Shown here piece by piece: positions 53,360 to 62,065 of a DNA stretch of 64,000 nucleotides. The notes beneath the pieces were generated by a model. The model was not told the origin of the DNA and made no database searches. It worked only from the letters and a program-made list of their open reading frames with translations. This DNA comes from an uncultured Neglectibacter sp. (GTDB lineage: Bacteria > Bacillota > Clostridia > Oscillospirales > Acutalibacteraceae). The stretch is taken from the NCBI GenBank assembly GCA_946554335.1, contig CAMNSA010000001.1, positions 1-64,000 of the forward strand. Reading direction: 5' to 3'. The position numbers and the translations under genes were made by a program. Position 1 is the first letter of the stretch; each line of letters begins with the position of its first letter.

Positions 53360-54483
53360 ACCGCCTCTTTCTCCCGGGGAAGGGCGCAAATGAGCTCCAG
53401 CAGGTTGGGGATAGAGCGGGACTTGTCGAAGCCCGCGCAGTTTTCCCGCATGGTTTCAAGCCGCTTTTTTTCCAACAGCAGGGAAGAGATCTGCCCGGCA
53501 AAATCCCCGTCCTTCCGGATGCGTACCCCCATATCGTGGGTTTTTAAAAAGTTGGCGTTGTCCTCCTCCTGGCCGGGAATGGCGTCAAATACCGCCATAG
53601 GCAGGTTGCAGGCCAGGGCCTCCGATACGGTAAGCCCGCCGGGCTTCGTGACCAGCAGGTCAGAGGCGTGCATATATTTTTCCACTTCATCGGTGAAGAA
53701 GATCAGCCGGGTGGGAATGGTCTCCCCACGGGCAAGCTCCTTTTCAAAGGCCTCATAGAGCTTTTTGTTCCGGCCGGTGATCACGATGATCTGCATTTTG
53801 ACCCGGGTTTCTCCCAGATCCCGGTAAAGCTTGATGATGTTGGACACGCCGAAGCTGCCGGCCATGAACAGGAGGGTGGGCAGCTCCGGATCCAGCTCCA
53901 TCTCCCTCAGCAGGGTCTTCTGATCCTTCTGGTCAAAGAACACATCGTGGACCGGGATGCCGAAGGGATGGATCTTTTCCTTTTCCACGCCGAATTCCAT
54001 CAGCTCAGAGATCATGTCCTCGCTGGCCGTCACATAGGCGTCTACCTGCTTCGCGATATAGGCGCGGTGCACGCCGTAATCGGTGATGATACAGATCAGA
54101 GGGGCGCGGAGAAGCCCGTCCTCCTTCAGATCTGATACCATTTCGGTTGCGAAGGGGTGGGTGGTGATGATCACATCCGGCGCATAGCTTTCAATGGAGG
54201 GGAGAAGAAGATTGGAAAACAGGCCGGAAAGCTTGGGGACCAGGCCGGAAAAAAGGTTTTGCTTGTTGGTCTGCTTATAGAGTCTGCCGAACAGAGCGGG
54301 GGCTCTTTTAGCCATGAAGAGATAGGCGTCGCAGATGGTTTTATCCAGAAGACGGCCCACCGCTTTCAGCGCGTCTACGGTTTTTACATCGTTGCCGGTG
54401 TTTTCGCAGATGTATTTTTCCACGGCGGCTGCCGCCCGGATATGTCCGCCTCCTGTGGCGGCGGTAAGAAGCAGTATTTTCAT
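53356..54483 (-). CDS. Processive diacylglycerol glycosyltransferase (UgtP/MGDG synthase-like)
   Basis: 375 residues, GT28/MurG fold. The N-terminal L-L-T-A-A-T-G-G-G-H-I-R-A-A matches the MGDG-synthase domain; D-V-I-I-T-T-H-P-F-A and I-T-D-Y-G-V-H-R are family motifs; K-P-G-G-L-T-V-S-E-A-L-A is the UDP-sugar site. It probably adds glucose or galactose to diacylglycerol at the membrane to make glycolipids or lipoteichoic anchors. Start ATG 54483 with CGAGG upstream; the frame opens 42 codons earlier in a repeat spacer. Coupled to the AlkD-like gene. Confidence 0.88.
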   Translation of the reverse strand: MKILLLTAATGGGHIRAAAAVEKYICENTGNDVKTVDALKAVGRLLDKTICDAYLFMAKRAPALFGRLYKQTNKQNLFSGLVPKLSGLFSNLLLPSIESYAPDVIITTHPFATEMVSDLKEDGLLRAPLICIITDYGVHRAYIAKQVDAYVTASEDMISELMEFGVEKEKIHPFGIPVHDVFFDQKDQKTLLREMELDPELPTLLFMAGSFGVSNIIKLYRDLGETRVKMQIIVITGRNKKLYEAFEKELARGETIPTRLIFFTDEVEKYMHASDLLVTKPGGLTVSEALACNLPMAVFDAIPGQEEDNANFLKTHDMGVRIRKDGDFAGQISSLLLEKKRLETMRENCAGFDKSRSIPNLLELICALPREKEAV

Positions 54484-54784
54484 GGAGAAACCTCGCTTTC
54501 CGATGGGTTTGGGAAGATGCGGATGGGGAGCCTGGACGCCCTCTCCGTCACGGCTTCGCCGTGCCACCTCTCCCATAGGGAGAGGCAAGGTCTTTCCAAC
54601 ATCTAACATCTAAAATCTAATTTGGAGAAGGCTGGTACTTTTCCGAAGGAAAAGAGAAGCGCTTCGCGCTTCAAGCCTTCTCTGAGATGACTACAAGGAA
54701 ATCAGAATGATTGCCTTGCAGTCATTTTACCACAGCTCCGTGAAAAATGCCAGTTTTTTAACCGTTTTGAAACCTTTTCCCGGC
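54484..54784. repeat. Intergenic repeat cluster, copy G, with a branched hairpin
   Basis: No gene. Contains CCCTCTCCGTCACGGCTTCG module, CTCTCCCataGGGAGAG, TCTAACATCTAAAATCTAA (54602-54620), and at 54625-54682 outer arms GAGAAGGCT/AGCCTTCTC enclosing CTTTTCCgaaGGAAAAG (54638-54654) and GAAGCGcttcgCGCTTC (54656-54672). Confidence 0.75.
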
Positions 54785-54814
54785 TTTACATTTGGGGGGA
54801 ATAGGGAGTATAAT
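54785..54814 (+). promoter_or_regulatory. Promoter of the VanW lipoprotein gene
   Basis: TTTACA (54785-54790), 18-bp spacer, TATAAT (54809-54814). Confidence 0.7.
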
Positions 54815-54852
54815 ATACAATATACAAGATGTATAGAGGAGAGAAGCCCGGG

Positions 54853-54888
54853 TATGGGAGATGGGAAACGAGTTTCCCATGTCCCATA
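54853..54888 (+). other. Long hairpin in the leader of the VanW lipoprotein gene
   Basis: TATGGGAgATGGGAAA (54853-54868) pairs with TTTCCCATgTCCCATA (54873-54888), 15 pairs and one mismatch, loop CGAG. It lies ~35 nt before the start codon. No U-run, so it is not an obvious terminator. Confidence 0.65.
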
Positions 54889-54922
54889 TTCGGTATCCTC
54901 CCGGAGGAAAGGATGGTGCTTT

Positions 54923-56476
54923 ATGAACAACAAAATGAAGGCGGCCGCCTTTGCCGCCGCGCTGCTTTTGGCGGCGGGGCTTTCGGCCTGCGCGCTGAAG
55001 CCCGCAGAGACCGCCTCCTCTTCTTTGCCGGAGGATCTCAGCCTTTTCCCGGAGGGGACGAGCATCGGCGGGAAAAATATTTCCGGAAAGACCGCTGAGG
55101 AAGCGGCCCAGATCGCCAAAAAGGCCATTGAGGAAGAGATGAACGCCCTGGAGATCACCGTGAAATTCAAGGACGATACAGTGCTTCTGAGCAAGGGCGA
55201 TTTCGCCTGTCAGGAGCTTTTGGACCTCAGCATGCCCAAGCTTCTGGAAAACAGGAAGGGGCAGCAATATGAGCTTTCCTATGTGATCGACCTTTCGGAA
55301 TCCGGAAAACAGAAGCTTTGGGAAGCGGCCGAGCTGTGCTTTTCAGAGGGAAAGAACGCCACGGTAAAAAGCTTCGACGGCGCCTCCGGTTCCTTTACCT
55401 TTACGGATCCGGAAAAGGGCGAGAGAGTGGATATGGACAAGACGATGAAAAGTGTTAGGCAGCTGCTGTCTCAAAAGCACGGCGGAGCCATTCAGGCGGC
55501 CTTTTCCGAGACAAATCCCAGGCTGACAAAGGAGTATCTGAAAAAGAACTTCAAGCTTTTGAGCACCTACAGCACAGAGTCCACCAACACGGAAAACGGG
55601 AACAGCAATATGCGCCTGGCCCTTTCCCATGTGAACGGCACGATCGTGGAGCCGGGGCAGGTGTTTTCCTACAACGGGACCATCGGCGACAGCACGGACC
55701 CCGGAGCCGGCTGGCTGCCCGCGGGCGGTCTTGCCGGAGGCATTTCCGTGCAGATGTACGGCGGGGGGATCTGCCAGGGTTCCACCACCATCTATAACGC
55801 GGTGCTTCTTGCCGGAATGGAGATCGTGGAGCGGGACTGTCACAGCATGCCCTCCTCTTACTGCCCCATCGGCCTGGACGCCACTGTGGACTACGGCAAC
55901 ATCGATTTCCGCTTCCGCAATCCCACGGATACGCTCGTCTATCTCTCCTCCTGGATGGAGGGAGTCACGCTGCATGTCAGCGTGTATGGGTGCCCCAGCA
56001 AGGAATGGGACAAAATTGAAGTTTCCTCTGAGCAGACAGGCTCGGAACCGCCTCTTTCCGATGTGAGCTTTGTGAAGGACGCAGATCTCGCAAAGGGTCA
56101 ATATGTGCGGAAATCCACAGGCAATACCGGATATTCCGCCCGGGCGTTCCGCAAGTTTTATCTAAAGGGAAAGCTGGTAAAGACGGAAGAGCTCCCCAGC
56201 TCTTATTACGCCCCCACCGGCACGGTGTACGCAGTGGGCGAGGGGACTGACACCAGCAAGGTGGACACGAGAAAGCCCTCCGGCACCACGGAGACCACTC
56301 CCAGCCCAAAGCCGTCTCCCACCAAGGAGCCTACGCCTCCCCCGGAGGAGACGCCTACTCCGCCTCCAACGGAGCCGCCAGTAACGGAACCTCCCGTAAC
56401 GCAGCCCCCGGTGACAGAACCTCCGGAGCCTTCAACGGAGCCCACCCCTCCGCCCATTCCGGACGAGGAATCCTGA
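54923..56476 (+). CDS. VanW-family lipoprotein with PG-binding domain and Pro-rich tail
   Basis: 517 residues. The N-terminus is a lipoprotein signal with L-A-A-G-L-S-A-C (lipid Cys at ~24). Then a PG_binding_4-like domain (I-G-G-K-N-I-S-G-K-T-A-E-E-A) and a VanW domain: R-L-A-L-S-H-V-N-G-T, P-G-Q-V-F-S-Y-N and Y-G-G-G-I-C-Q-G-S-T-T-I-Y-N. The last ~70 residues are Pro/Thr/Glu-rich (PPTEPPVTEPPVTQPP), a wall-spanning linker type. Anchored on the outer membrane face; biochemical role of VanW domains is not known. Start ATG 54923, with GGAGGAAAGG upstream; earlier in-frame codons lie in the leader. Confidence 0.92.
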   Translation: MNNKMKAAAFAAALLLAAGLSACALKPAETASSSLPEDLSLFPEGTSIGGKNISGKTAEEAAQIAKKAIEEEMNALEITVKFKDDTVLLSKGDFACQELLDLSMPKLLENRKGQQYELSYVIDLSESGKQKLWEAAELCFSEGKNATVKSFDGASGSFTFTDPEKGERVDMDKTMKSVRQLLSQKHGGAIQAAFSETNPRLTKEYLKKNFKLLSTYSTESTNTENGNSNMRLALSHVNGTIVEPGQVFSYNGTIGDSTDPGAGWLPAGGLAGGISVQMYGGGICQGSTTIYNAVLLAGMEIVERDCHSMPSSYCPIGLDATVDYGNIDFRFRNPTDTLVYLSSWMEGVTLHVSVYGCPSKEWDKIEVSSEQTGSEPPLSDVSFVKDADLAKGQYVRKSTGNTGYSARAFRKFYLKGKLVKTEELPSSYYAPTGTVYAVGEGTDTSKVDTRKPSGTTETTPSPKPSPTKEPTPPPEETPTPPPTEPPVTEPPVTQPPVTEPPEPSTEPTPPPIPDEES

Positions 56477-56518
56477 ACCCGGGCGCGGGGAAAGAACAGA
56501 ACTGAGGTAATCGGAAAA

Positions 56519-56562
56519 GACCCCTTGCACAAATTGCACAGAGAAGCTTTGCGCAAGGGGTC
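56519..56562 (+). other. Stem-loop before nadE
   Basis: GACCCCTTGC (56519-56528) pairs with GCAAGGGGTC (56553-56562), 10 bp; the loop has TTGCAC twice. It follows the VanW gene and could terminate weakly or act on nadE; no U-run. Confidence 0.5.
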
Positions 56563-56616
56563 GCGGTGACTTTGGCCGAAGCCGAAGCCGCTCAAACTGA
56601 CAAGGAGAGAATACAG

Positions 56617-58521
56617 ATGAAGGACGGTTTTTTCAGGATTGCGGCGGCCACGCCGGAAACGAGAGCGGCGGATGTGGAAAATAATATTCTGAAGATCCGG
56701 GAGCAGATGGAAGAGGCCTGGAAAGCGGGCTGTGGCGCCATCGTATTCCCGGAGCTTGCCGTTACGGGGTACACCTGCGGAGATCTTTTCCGGGACAGCA
56801 CGCTTTTAAAGGCGGCCGAGGACGGGCTTCAAAGACTGTTGGAGGAGACGAAGGACTGGGATATCCTGGGGATCGTGGGGATCCCGGCGGCCCTTCCGGG
56901 AGCGCTGTACAACTGCGCGGCCGTATTTTTAAGAGGGAGGCTTCTGGGCCTCTCCGCCAAGGACAATATTCCCAACTACGCGGAATTCTACGAGGGACGG
57001 CATTTTACAAGAGCCCCGGAGAAGCCGGTCTCACTGCGCTTTTGCGGGGAGGAGACCGTTTTGGGAAGCGGGCTTTTGTACCGGTGCGAAAATGTGGAAG
57101 AGCTGGTGCTGGGCGTAGAGGTCTGTGAGGACCTTTGGGTGGCCTCTCCCCCCAGCGCGGGGATGGCCCTTCGGGGAGCCACCGTTTTGTGCAATCCCTC
57201 CTGCAGCGACGAGACCATCGGGAAAGCGGAATACCGCAGGGAGCTGGTGAAAAGTCACTCCGGCAGACTGTTATGCGCCTATGTCTATGCAGACAGCGGC
57301 TTTGGAGAATCCACCACCGATATGGTGTTTGCCGGACACAGGCTCATTGCGGAAAACGGCGCTCTGTTAGGGGAAAGCGAGCTTTTCACCCAGGGAATCG
57401 AGATCGCCGAGGTGGATCTGGAGCGGCTTGCCGGAGAGCGGAGAAGGATGAACACCTGGGAGGCGGCTCCCCCGGAGGAGGGGATCCCCTTTTCCTACCG
57501 GGCGGAAACTCTGGAAAGCTTCTCTGTGGATCGGACAGAGCCCTGCGCTCCCTTTGTGCCCAAGGAGGGCTTGGAGGAGCGCTGTAAAAGAATTTTGATG
57601 ATGCAGGCTCAGGGGCTGGCGGTGCGCCTCAAGCATATCGGCTGCGCCACGGCGGTAATCGGTCTTTCCGGAGGACTGGACTCCACTTTGGCGCTTTTAG
57701 TCACCGTGAGAGCCTTCTCCCTGCTGGGCCTTCCCAAAGAGGGGATCAAGGCGGTGTCCATGCCCTGCTTCGGCACCACCGGGCGCACCAAGAGCAACGC
57801 CCAGCGGATTGCGGAGGAGCTTCATGTGGATTTCCGGGAGATCTCCATTGAAAAGGCGGTCCGCCAGCATTTCGCCGATATCGGCCAGCGGGAAGATGTG
57901 TTCGATGTGACCTTTGAAAACTCTCAGGCCAGGGAGCGGACCCAGGTGCTGATGGACCTTGCCAATCAGGTAAATGGGATCGTGGTGGGCACGGGAGATC
58001 TATCCGAGCTGGCTTTGGGCTGGGCAACCTACAACGGGGACCACATGTCCATGTACGGCGTGAACGCCTCCGTGCCGAAAACTTTGGTGCGCCATCTGGT
58101 GCGCTTTGAAGCCTCCCAGAGTGGAGAGGCTTTGAAAAAAGCGCTGCTGGACGTGCTGGACACGCCGGTAAGCCCGGAGCTGATCCCGCCCAAGGACGGG
58201 GAAATCGCCCAGAAAACGGAAGAGCTGGTAGGTCCCTATGAGCTGCACGACTTCTTCCTTTACTATCTGCTTCGCTTCGGCTTTCGGCCGGGAAAGATTT
58301 ACCGCATGGCCCTGCGGGCTTTTGCGGGGCAATATGAGTCTGCGGTGATCTTAGGGTGGCTGAAGGTGTTTTATCGCAGGTTTTTTACCCAGCAGTTCAA
58401 GCGCTCTTGCCTGCCGGACGGGCCGAAGGTGGGGTCCGTGACCCTGTCTCCCCGGGGTGATTTCCGGATGCCCAGCGACGCCTCCTGGCGTGTTTGGCAG
58501 AAGGAGCTGGAAGAACTCTAA
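56617..58521 (+). CDS. nadE: Glutamine-dependent NAD+ synthetase
   Basis: 634 residues. N-terminal nitrilase-like amidase: F-P-E-L-A-V-T-G-Y-T (Glu), S-A-K-D-N-I-P-N-Y (Lys), V-E-V-C-E-D-L-W (Cys), which frees ammonia from glutamine. C-terminal synthetase: V-I-G-L-S-G-G-L-D-S-T-L-A-L (PP-loop) and G-T-G-D-L-S-E-L-A-L-G-W. The enzyme converts deamido-NAD to NAD. ATG 56617 is chosen (AAGGAGAG 7 nt upstream). Followed by a dehydrogenase after 18 nt. Confidence 0.96.
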   Translation: MKDGFFRIAAATPETRAADVENNILKIREQMEEAWKAGCGAIVFPELAVTGYTCGDLFRDSTLLKAAEDGLQRLLEETKDWDILGIVGIPAALPGALYNCAAVFLRGRLLGLSAKDNIPNYAEFYEGRHFTRAPEKPVSLRFCGEETVLGSGLLYRCENVEELVLGVEVCEDLWVASPPSAGMALRGATVLCNPSCSDETIGKAEYRRELVKSHSGRLLCAYVYADSGFGESTTDMVFAGHRLIAENGALLGESELFTQGIEIAEVDLERLAGERRRMNTWEAAPPEEGIPFSYRAETLESFSVDRTEPCAPFVPKEGLEERCKRILMMQAQGLAVRLKHIGCATAVIGLSGGLDSTLALLVTVRAFSLLGLPKEGIKAVSMPCFGTTGRTKSNAQRIAEELHVDFREISIEKAVRQHFADIGQREDVFDVTFENSQARERTQVLMDLANQVNGIVVGTGDLSELALGWATYNGDHMSMYGVNASVPKTLVRHLVRFEASQSGEALKKALLDVLDTPVSPELIPPKDGEIAQKTEELVGPYELHDFFLYYLLRFGFRPGKIYRMALRAFAGQYESAVILGWLKVFYRRFFTQQFKRSCLPDGPKVGSVTLSPRGDFRMPSDASWRVWQKELEEL

Positions 58522-58539
58522 AAAAGGAGCGGTTTTCCT

Positions 58540-59565
58540 ATGGAGCAAAAACGCATTTTGATCACTATCCCCCTGGAATCCCGTCACGGGGAAATGCTGC
58601 GTCAGATCGCCCCCGGCTGCGAGTTTCGCTTCCGGGCGCCGGAAGGGGTCAGCAGCGGCGGCGTGTTTGGCGGCCAGCGGTTTTCTCAGGTCCTGGACGA
58701 CGGGCCTCTGCGGGAGGAAGACGCCGGGTGGGCGCAGATCATTTTCGGTAATGTGGAGACAGAGTTTGTTAAGAAGGCGTCAAATCTTTGCTGGCTTCAA
58801 ACCAACAGCGCCGGGGTGGAAAGCTACCTTGCCCCGGGAGTGCTGCCGGAAAATGCGCTGTTGACCAACGCCTCCGGCGCATATGGGCTTGCCATCTCCG
58901 AGCATATGCTGGGAATGCTTTTGGAGCTTCAGAAAAAGCTGCACCTCTATCGGGAGGCCCAAAAGCGGGGAGAGTGGAGCTCTCTGGGGGCGGTGACCTC
59001 CGTGTGGGGATCCACTGTGCTGATTTTGGGAATGGGGGACATCGGCGGCGAGTTTGGCAGAAGATGCAAGGCGCTGGGGGCCTATGTGATCGGCGTCAGA
59101 AGAACGAAGAGGTTAAAGCCCGATTACGCGGACGAGGTTCATTCTCTGGAGCGCCTTTCGAAGCTCCTGCCCCGGTCGGACGTGGTGGCAATCACCCTGC
59201 CGGGCACAAGGGACACGAGGAATTTGATTGGAAAAGAACAGCTTTCCCAAATGAAGCCGGGCGCTGTTTTGCTCAATGTGGGCAGAGGTTTTATCGTGGA
59301 TACAGACGCCCTGTGCGAGGCGCTGAAGGACGGACACCTGGGCGGGGCGGGGCTGGATGTGACAGAGCCGGAGCCTCTGCCGCCGGAGCATCCGCTGTGG
59401 CAGATGGAAAACGCGGTGATCACGCCCCATATCTCCGGATTCTACCATTTACGGGAGACCCATGAGCGGATCGTGGGGATCTTTGCGGAGAATTTGGGCC
59501 GTTTTCTCAGGGGAGAGCCGCTGAAAAACAGAGTGGATTTTACCACGGGATACCGAAGCCTTTGA
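58540..59565 (+). CDS. D-isomer-specific 2-hydroxyacid dehydrogenase
   Basis: 341 residues. Rossmann motif L-G-M-G-D-I-G-G-E-F; catalytic Arg in N-V-G-R-G-F-I-V-D, Glu in G-L-D-V-T-E-P-E-P-L-P, and His in I-T-P-H-I-S-G. NAD(P)-dependent reduction of a 2-oxo acid in the cytoplasm. AAAAGGAGC precedes ATG 58540. Substrate not defined; it follows nadE closely (18 nt), so they are probably one transcript. Confidence 0.93.
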   Translation: MEQKRILITIPLESRHGEMLRQIAPGCEFRFRAPEGVSSGGVFGGQRFSQVLDDGPLREEDAGWAQIIFGNVETEFVKKASNLCWLQTNSAGVESYLAPGVLPENALLTNASGAYGLAISEHMLGMLLELQKKLHLYREAQKRGEWSSLGAVTSVWGSTVLILGMGDIGGEFGRRCKALGAYVIGVRRTKRLKPDYADEVHSLERLSKLLPRSDVVAITLPGTRDTRNLIGKEQLSQMKPGAVLLNVGRGFIVDTDALCEALKDGHLGGAGLDVTEPEPLPPEHPLWQMENAVITPHISGFYHLRETHERIVGIFAENLGRFLRGEPLKNRVDFTTGYRSL

Positions 59566-59576
59566 CAGGCTGCACA

Positions 59577-59621
59577 AACGACGCCTGCGTCGTTGGCTAA
59601 GCAGGCTAAGCCCGCTTAGCC
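59577..59621 (+). promoter_or_regulatory. Two consecutive hairpins before the cysteine desulfurase
   Basis: AACGACGcctgCGTCGTT (59577-59594) and GGCTAAGC / GCTTAGCC (59595-59602, 59614-59621), with GGCTAAGCC repeated in the loop. They precede the ribosome site by ~15 nt. Confidence 0.6.
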
Positions 59622-59647
59622 GGAAACGGAGAAAGGGAGGGACTGTC

Positions 59648-60775
59648 ACGCATTATCTGGATAACAGCGCCACGACTCAGGTTTTGCCCGAGGCGGCGCA
59701 AAAGGCCATGAAGCTGATGACGGAGGAATTCGGAAACCCCTCCTCTCTGCACAGCTTGGGCTTTGGGGCCAAGCAGGAGCTTGAGGCCGCCCGGGGCTTA
59801 GTGGCGTCCGCTCTGGGAGCGGCGCCGGAGGAGATCTGTTTTACCAGCGGGGGTACCGAGGGAAATAATCTGGCAAGTTTCGGCGCGGCGCTTTCCAGAA
59901 AGCGGCTGGGGAGCCGGATCGTCACCACCCGCGGGGAGCATGATTCCGTATTGAACCCCATGAAGGAGCTGGAACGCCAGGGCTTCGAGGTGGCGTACCT
60001 GTCGCTTGACGGGCTGGGGCATATCGACCCAGGGCAGCTGGAGGAGGCCATAGACGAAAAGACGATCTTAGTGAGCATGATGCTGGTGAACAACGAGACC
60101 GGCGCCATTTTTCCGGTGCAGCAGGCAAAGAGGATCATCATAAGGAAAAAGGCCCCTGCTCTTTTGCATACGGACGCGGTGCAGGCCTTTGGAAAGCTTC
60201 CTCTCAATCCGGAAAAGCTGGGCGCGGACCTGATGACGGTCAGCGCCCACAAGGTCCACGGCCCCAAGGGGGCGGGGGCTATCTATGTGAAAAAGGGAGT
60301 CAGGATCCTGCCCAGAGCCTTCGGCGGCGGGCAGGAAAGAGGGCTGCGCTCGGGAACGGAGAGCGTGCCGCTGATCGGCGCCTTCGGCGAGGCGGTGAGG
60401 CTTCTTCCGGAGCCCGGCAAGACCCTTCCGAAAATAGAGGCTTTAAACCGGGAATTAAGACGGGAATTGGCGGAGCTTGACGGGGTGGAGATCAACTCCC
60501 CGGAGGACGGGCTTCCCTATGTGCTGAACTTTTCCGCCGGACGGGTCCGGGCGGAGACCATGCTCCATTTTCTGGCCCAGCGGGGCGTGATGGTGTCCTC
60601 CGGCTCCGCCTGCGGAAAAGCGAAGCCCAGCCATGTGCTTACAGCCATGGGGCTTTCCAGAGAGCGGATCTCCTCCGCGCTGCGGGTGAGCTTTTCCCGG
60701 TTCAGCACCGAAGAGGATGTTCGTGCGCTGACAGAAGGAGTGAAAGAGGGGCTTGGAACGCTGGCCCACGCATAA
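59648..60775 (+). CDS. Cysteine desulfurase (NifS/IscS-like), apparent ACG start
   Basis: 375 residues if it begins at ACG 59648. The conserved start H-Y-L-D-N-S-A-T-T is encoded immediately after it, GGGAGG (59635-59640) lies 7 nt upstream, and no ATG, GTG or TTG occurs between; the next possible start (TTG 59684) would delete the conserved N-terminus. PLP Lys in V-S-A-H-K-V-H-G-P-K-G; catalytic Cys in S-S-G-S-A-C-G. It moves sulfur from cysteine to ThiI, which follows by 26 nt, so the pair makes 4-thiouridine and other sulfur products. An ATG to ACG change or a sequencing error is also possible. Confidence 0.9.
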   Translation, partial: THYLDNSATTQVLPEAAQKAMKLMTEEFGNPSSLHSLGFGAKQELEAARGLVASALGAAPEEICFTSGGTEGNNLASFGAALSRKRLGSRIVTTRGEHDSVLNPMKELERQGFEVAYLSLDGLGHIDPGQLEEAIDEKTILVSMMLVNNETGAIFPVQQAKRIIIRKKAPALLHTDAVQAFGKLPLNPEKLGADLMTVSAHKVHGPKGAGAIYVKKGVRILPRAFGGGQERGLRSGTESVPLIGAFGEAVRLLPEPGKTLPKIEALNRELRRELAELDGVEINSPEDGLPYVLNFSAGRVRAETMLHFLAQRGVMVSSGSACGKAKPSHVLTAMGLSRERISSALRVSFSRFSTEEDVRALTEGVKEGLGTLAHA

Positions 60776-60801
60776 CATAGAGAGATACAGGAGTTGACCG
60801 T

Positions 60802-61986
60802 ATGGGCAAGGAAGTTATTCTGTTAAAATTGGGAGAGATCGCCCTCAAGGGGCTCAATCGCCGGACTTTTGAAGACGCACTGCTGAAAAGCCTTCGCAGG
60901 AGGCTGAAAAGCGCCGGGGAATTTTCCGTTTCCTCTGTGCAGTCTACTGTCTATGTGGAGCCTTTAGAAGAAACGGCGGATCTGGAGCTGGCGGAAAAAC
61001 GGTGCGCAAAGGTTTTTGGCATTGTGGGGTATGTAAGGGCCGCTCAGGTGGAAAAGGACCTGAAAAAGATCCGAGAGAAAGCGGCGGAATATCTTCAGGA
61101 AACGCTGGAAGAGATCTCCAGCTTCAAGGTGGAATGTAAGCGAAGCGATAAGAAATTCCCTTATAAGTCTCCGGAGATTTCCGCCGAGGTGGGGGCGTAT
61201 CTGCTGGAGAAATATCCCCACTTACGCGTAGACGTGCATCACCCCGACCTGGTGGTGCGCGTAGAAGTGCGGGAGCAAAGCGCTTTCGTACATTCGGAGA
61301 CAAAGCCGGGAGCAGGCGGGATCCCTGTCGGGACCGGCGGAAAGGCCGCGGTGCTGATCAGCGGCGGGCTGGACAGCCCCGTTGCGGCCTACCTGATGGC
61401 CAAAAGAGGCGTGGAGTTGGTGGCGATCCACTTTGCCAGCCCTCCCTACACCAGCGAGCAGGCCCACGACAAGGTGGTGCGGCTGCTCAGAAAGGTGAGC
61501 GAGTACGCAGGAAGGATCAAGATGATCACGGTGAATTTCACAAGGCTTCAGGAAGAGATTCGGGACAAGTGTCAGGAGGATCTGAGCACGGTGATCTTAA
61601 GGCGTTTCATGCTGCGGGCCGCGGAGCAGATCGCCCGGGAGGAGGGCTGCCATGCTCTGGCCACGGGGGAAAGCCTGGGGCAGGTGGCCAGTCAGACCAT
61701 GGAGGCTATCGCCTGCACAGACGCAGTTGTTTCCATGCCGGTGTTCCGTCCTTTGATCGGCGCGGACAAGTCGGAGATCGTGAAGCTTTCCTATCAGATC
61801 GACACCTACGACATTTCCATCGAGCCCTATGAGGACTGCTGCACGATCTTTACCCCCAAGCACCCCAGGACCAGGCCGATCCTCCATTTTGTGGAGGACG
61901 CGGAAAAGGCCATCGACGGGGAAGGGCTGCTGACAAAGGCGCTGGAAAATATCGAGACCATGCAGATCTGGCCCTATGAAAGCTGA
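60802..61986 (+). CDS. thiI: tRNA 4-thiouridine synthase ThiI
   Basis: 394 residues: N-terminal ferredoxin-like and THUMP domains (K-L-G-E-I-A-L-K-G-L-N-R, F-K-V-E-C-K-R-S-D-K), then PP-loop L-I-S-G-G-L-D-S-P-V. No C-terminal rhodanese domain, as in Firmicutes ThiI. Start ATG 60802 with AGGAG upstream. It takes sulfur from the preceding desulfurase. Confidence 0.95.
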   Translation: MGKEVILLKLGEIALKGLNRRTFEDALLKSLRRRLKSAGEFSVSSVQSTVYVEPLEETADLELAEKRCAKVFGIVGYVRAAQVEKDLKKIREKAAEYLQETLEEISSFKVECKRSDKKFPYKSPEISAEVGAYLLEKYPHLRVDVHHPDLVVRVEVREQSAFVHSETKPGAGGIPVGTGGKAAVLISGGLDSPVAAYLMAKRGVELVAIHFASPPYTSEQAHDKVVRLLRKVSEYAGRIKMITVNFTRLQEEIRDKCQEDLSTVILRRFMLRAAEQIAREEGCHALATGESLGQVASQTMEAIACTDAVVSMPVFRPLIGADKSEIVKLSYQIDTYDISIEPYEDCCTIFTPKHPRTRPILHFVEDAEKAIDGEGLLTKALENIETMQIWPYES

Positions 61987-62065
61987 CGGAATTTTATGAT
62001 ACGATGGAAAAACAGGAGGCTTCAGAACAAAAGACGAGGCCTTTTACCGGGAAGGAAGGATTGAG

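Noticed and set aside
54707-54922. N-terminal extension of the VanW lipoprotein
   Set aside because: It would cover the promoter and leader hairpin and displace the signal peptide from the N-terminus.
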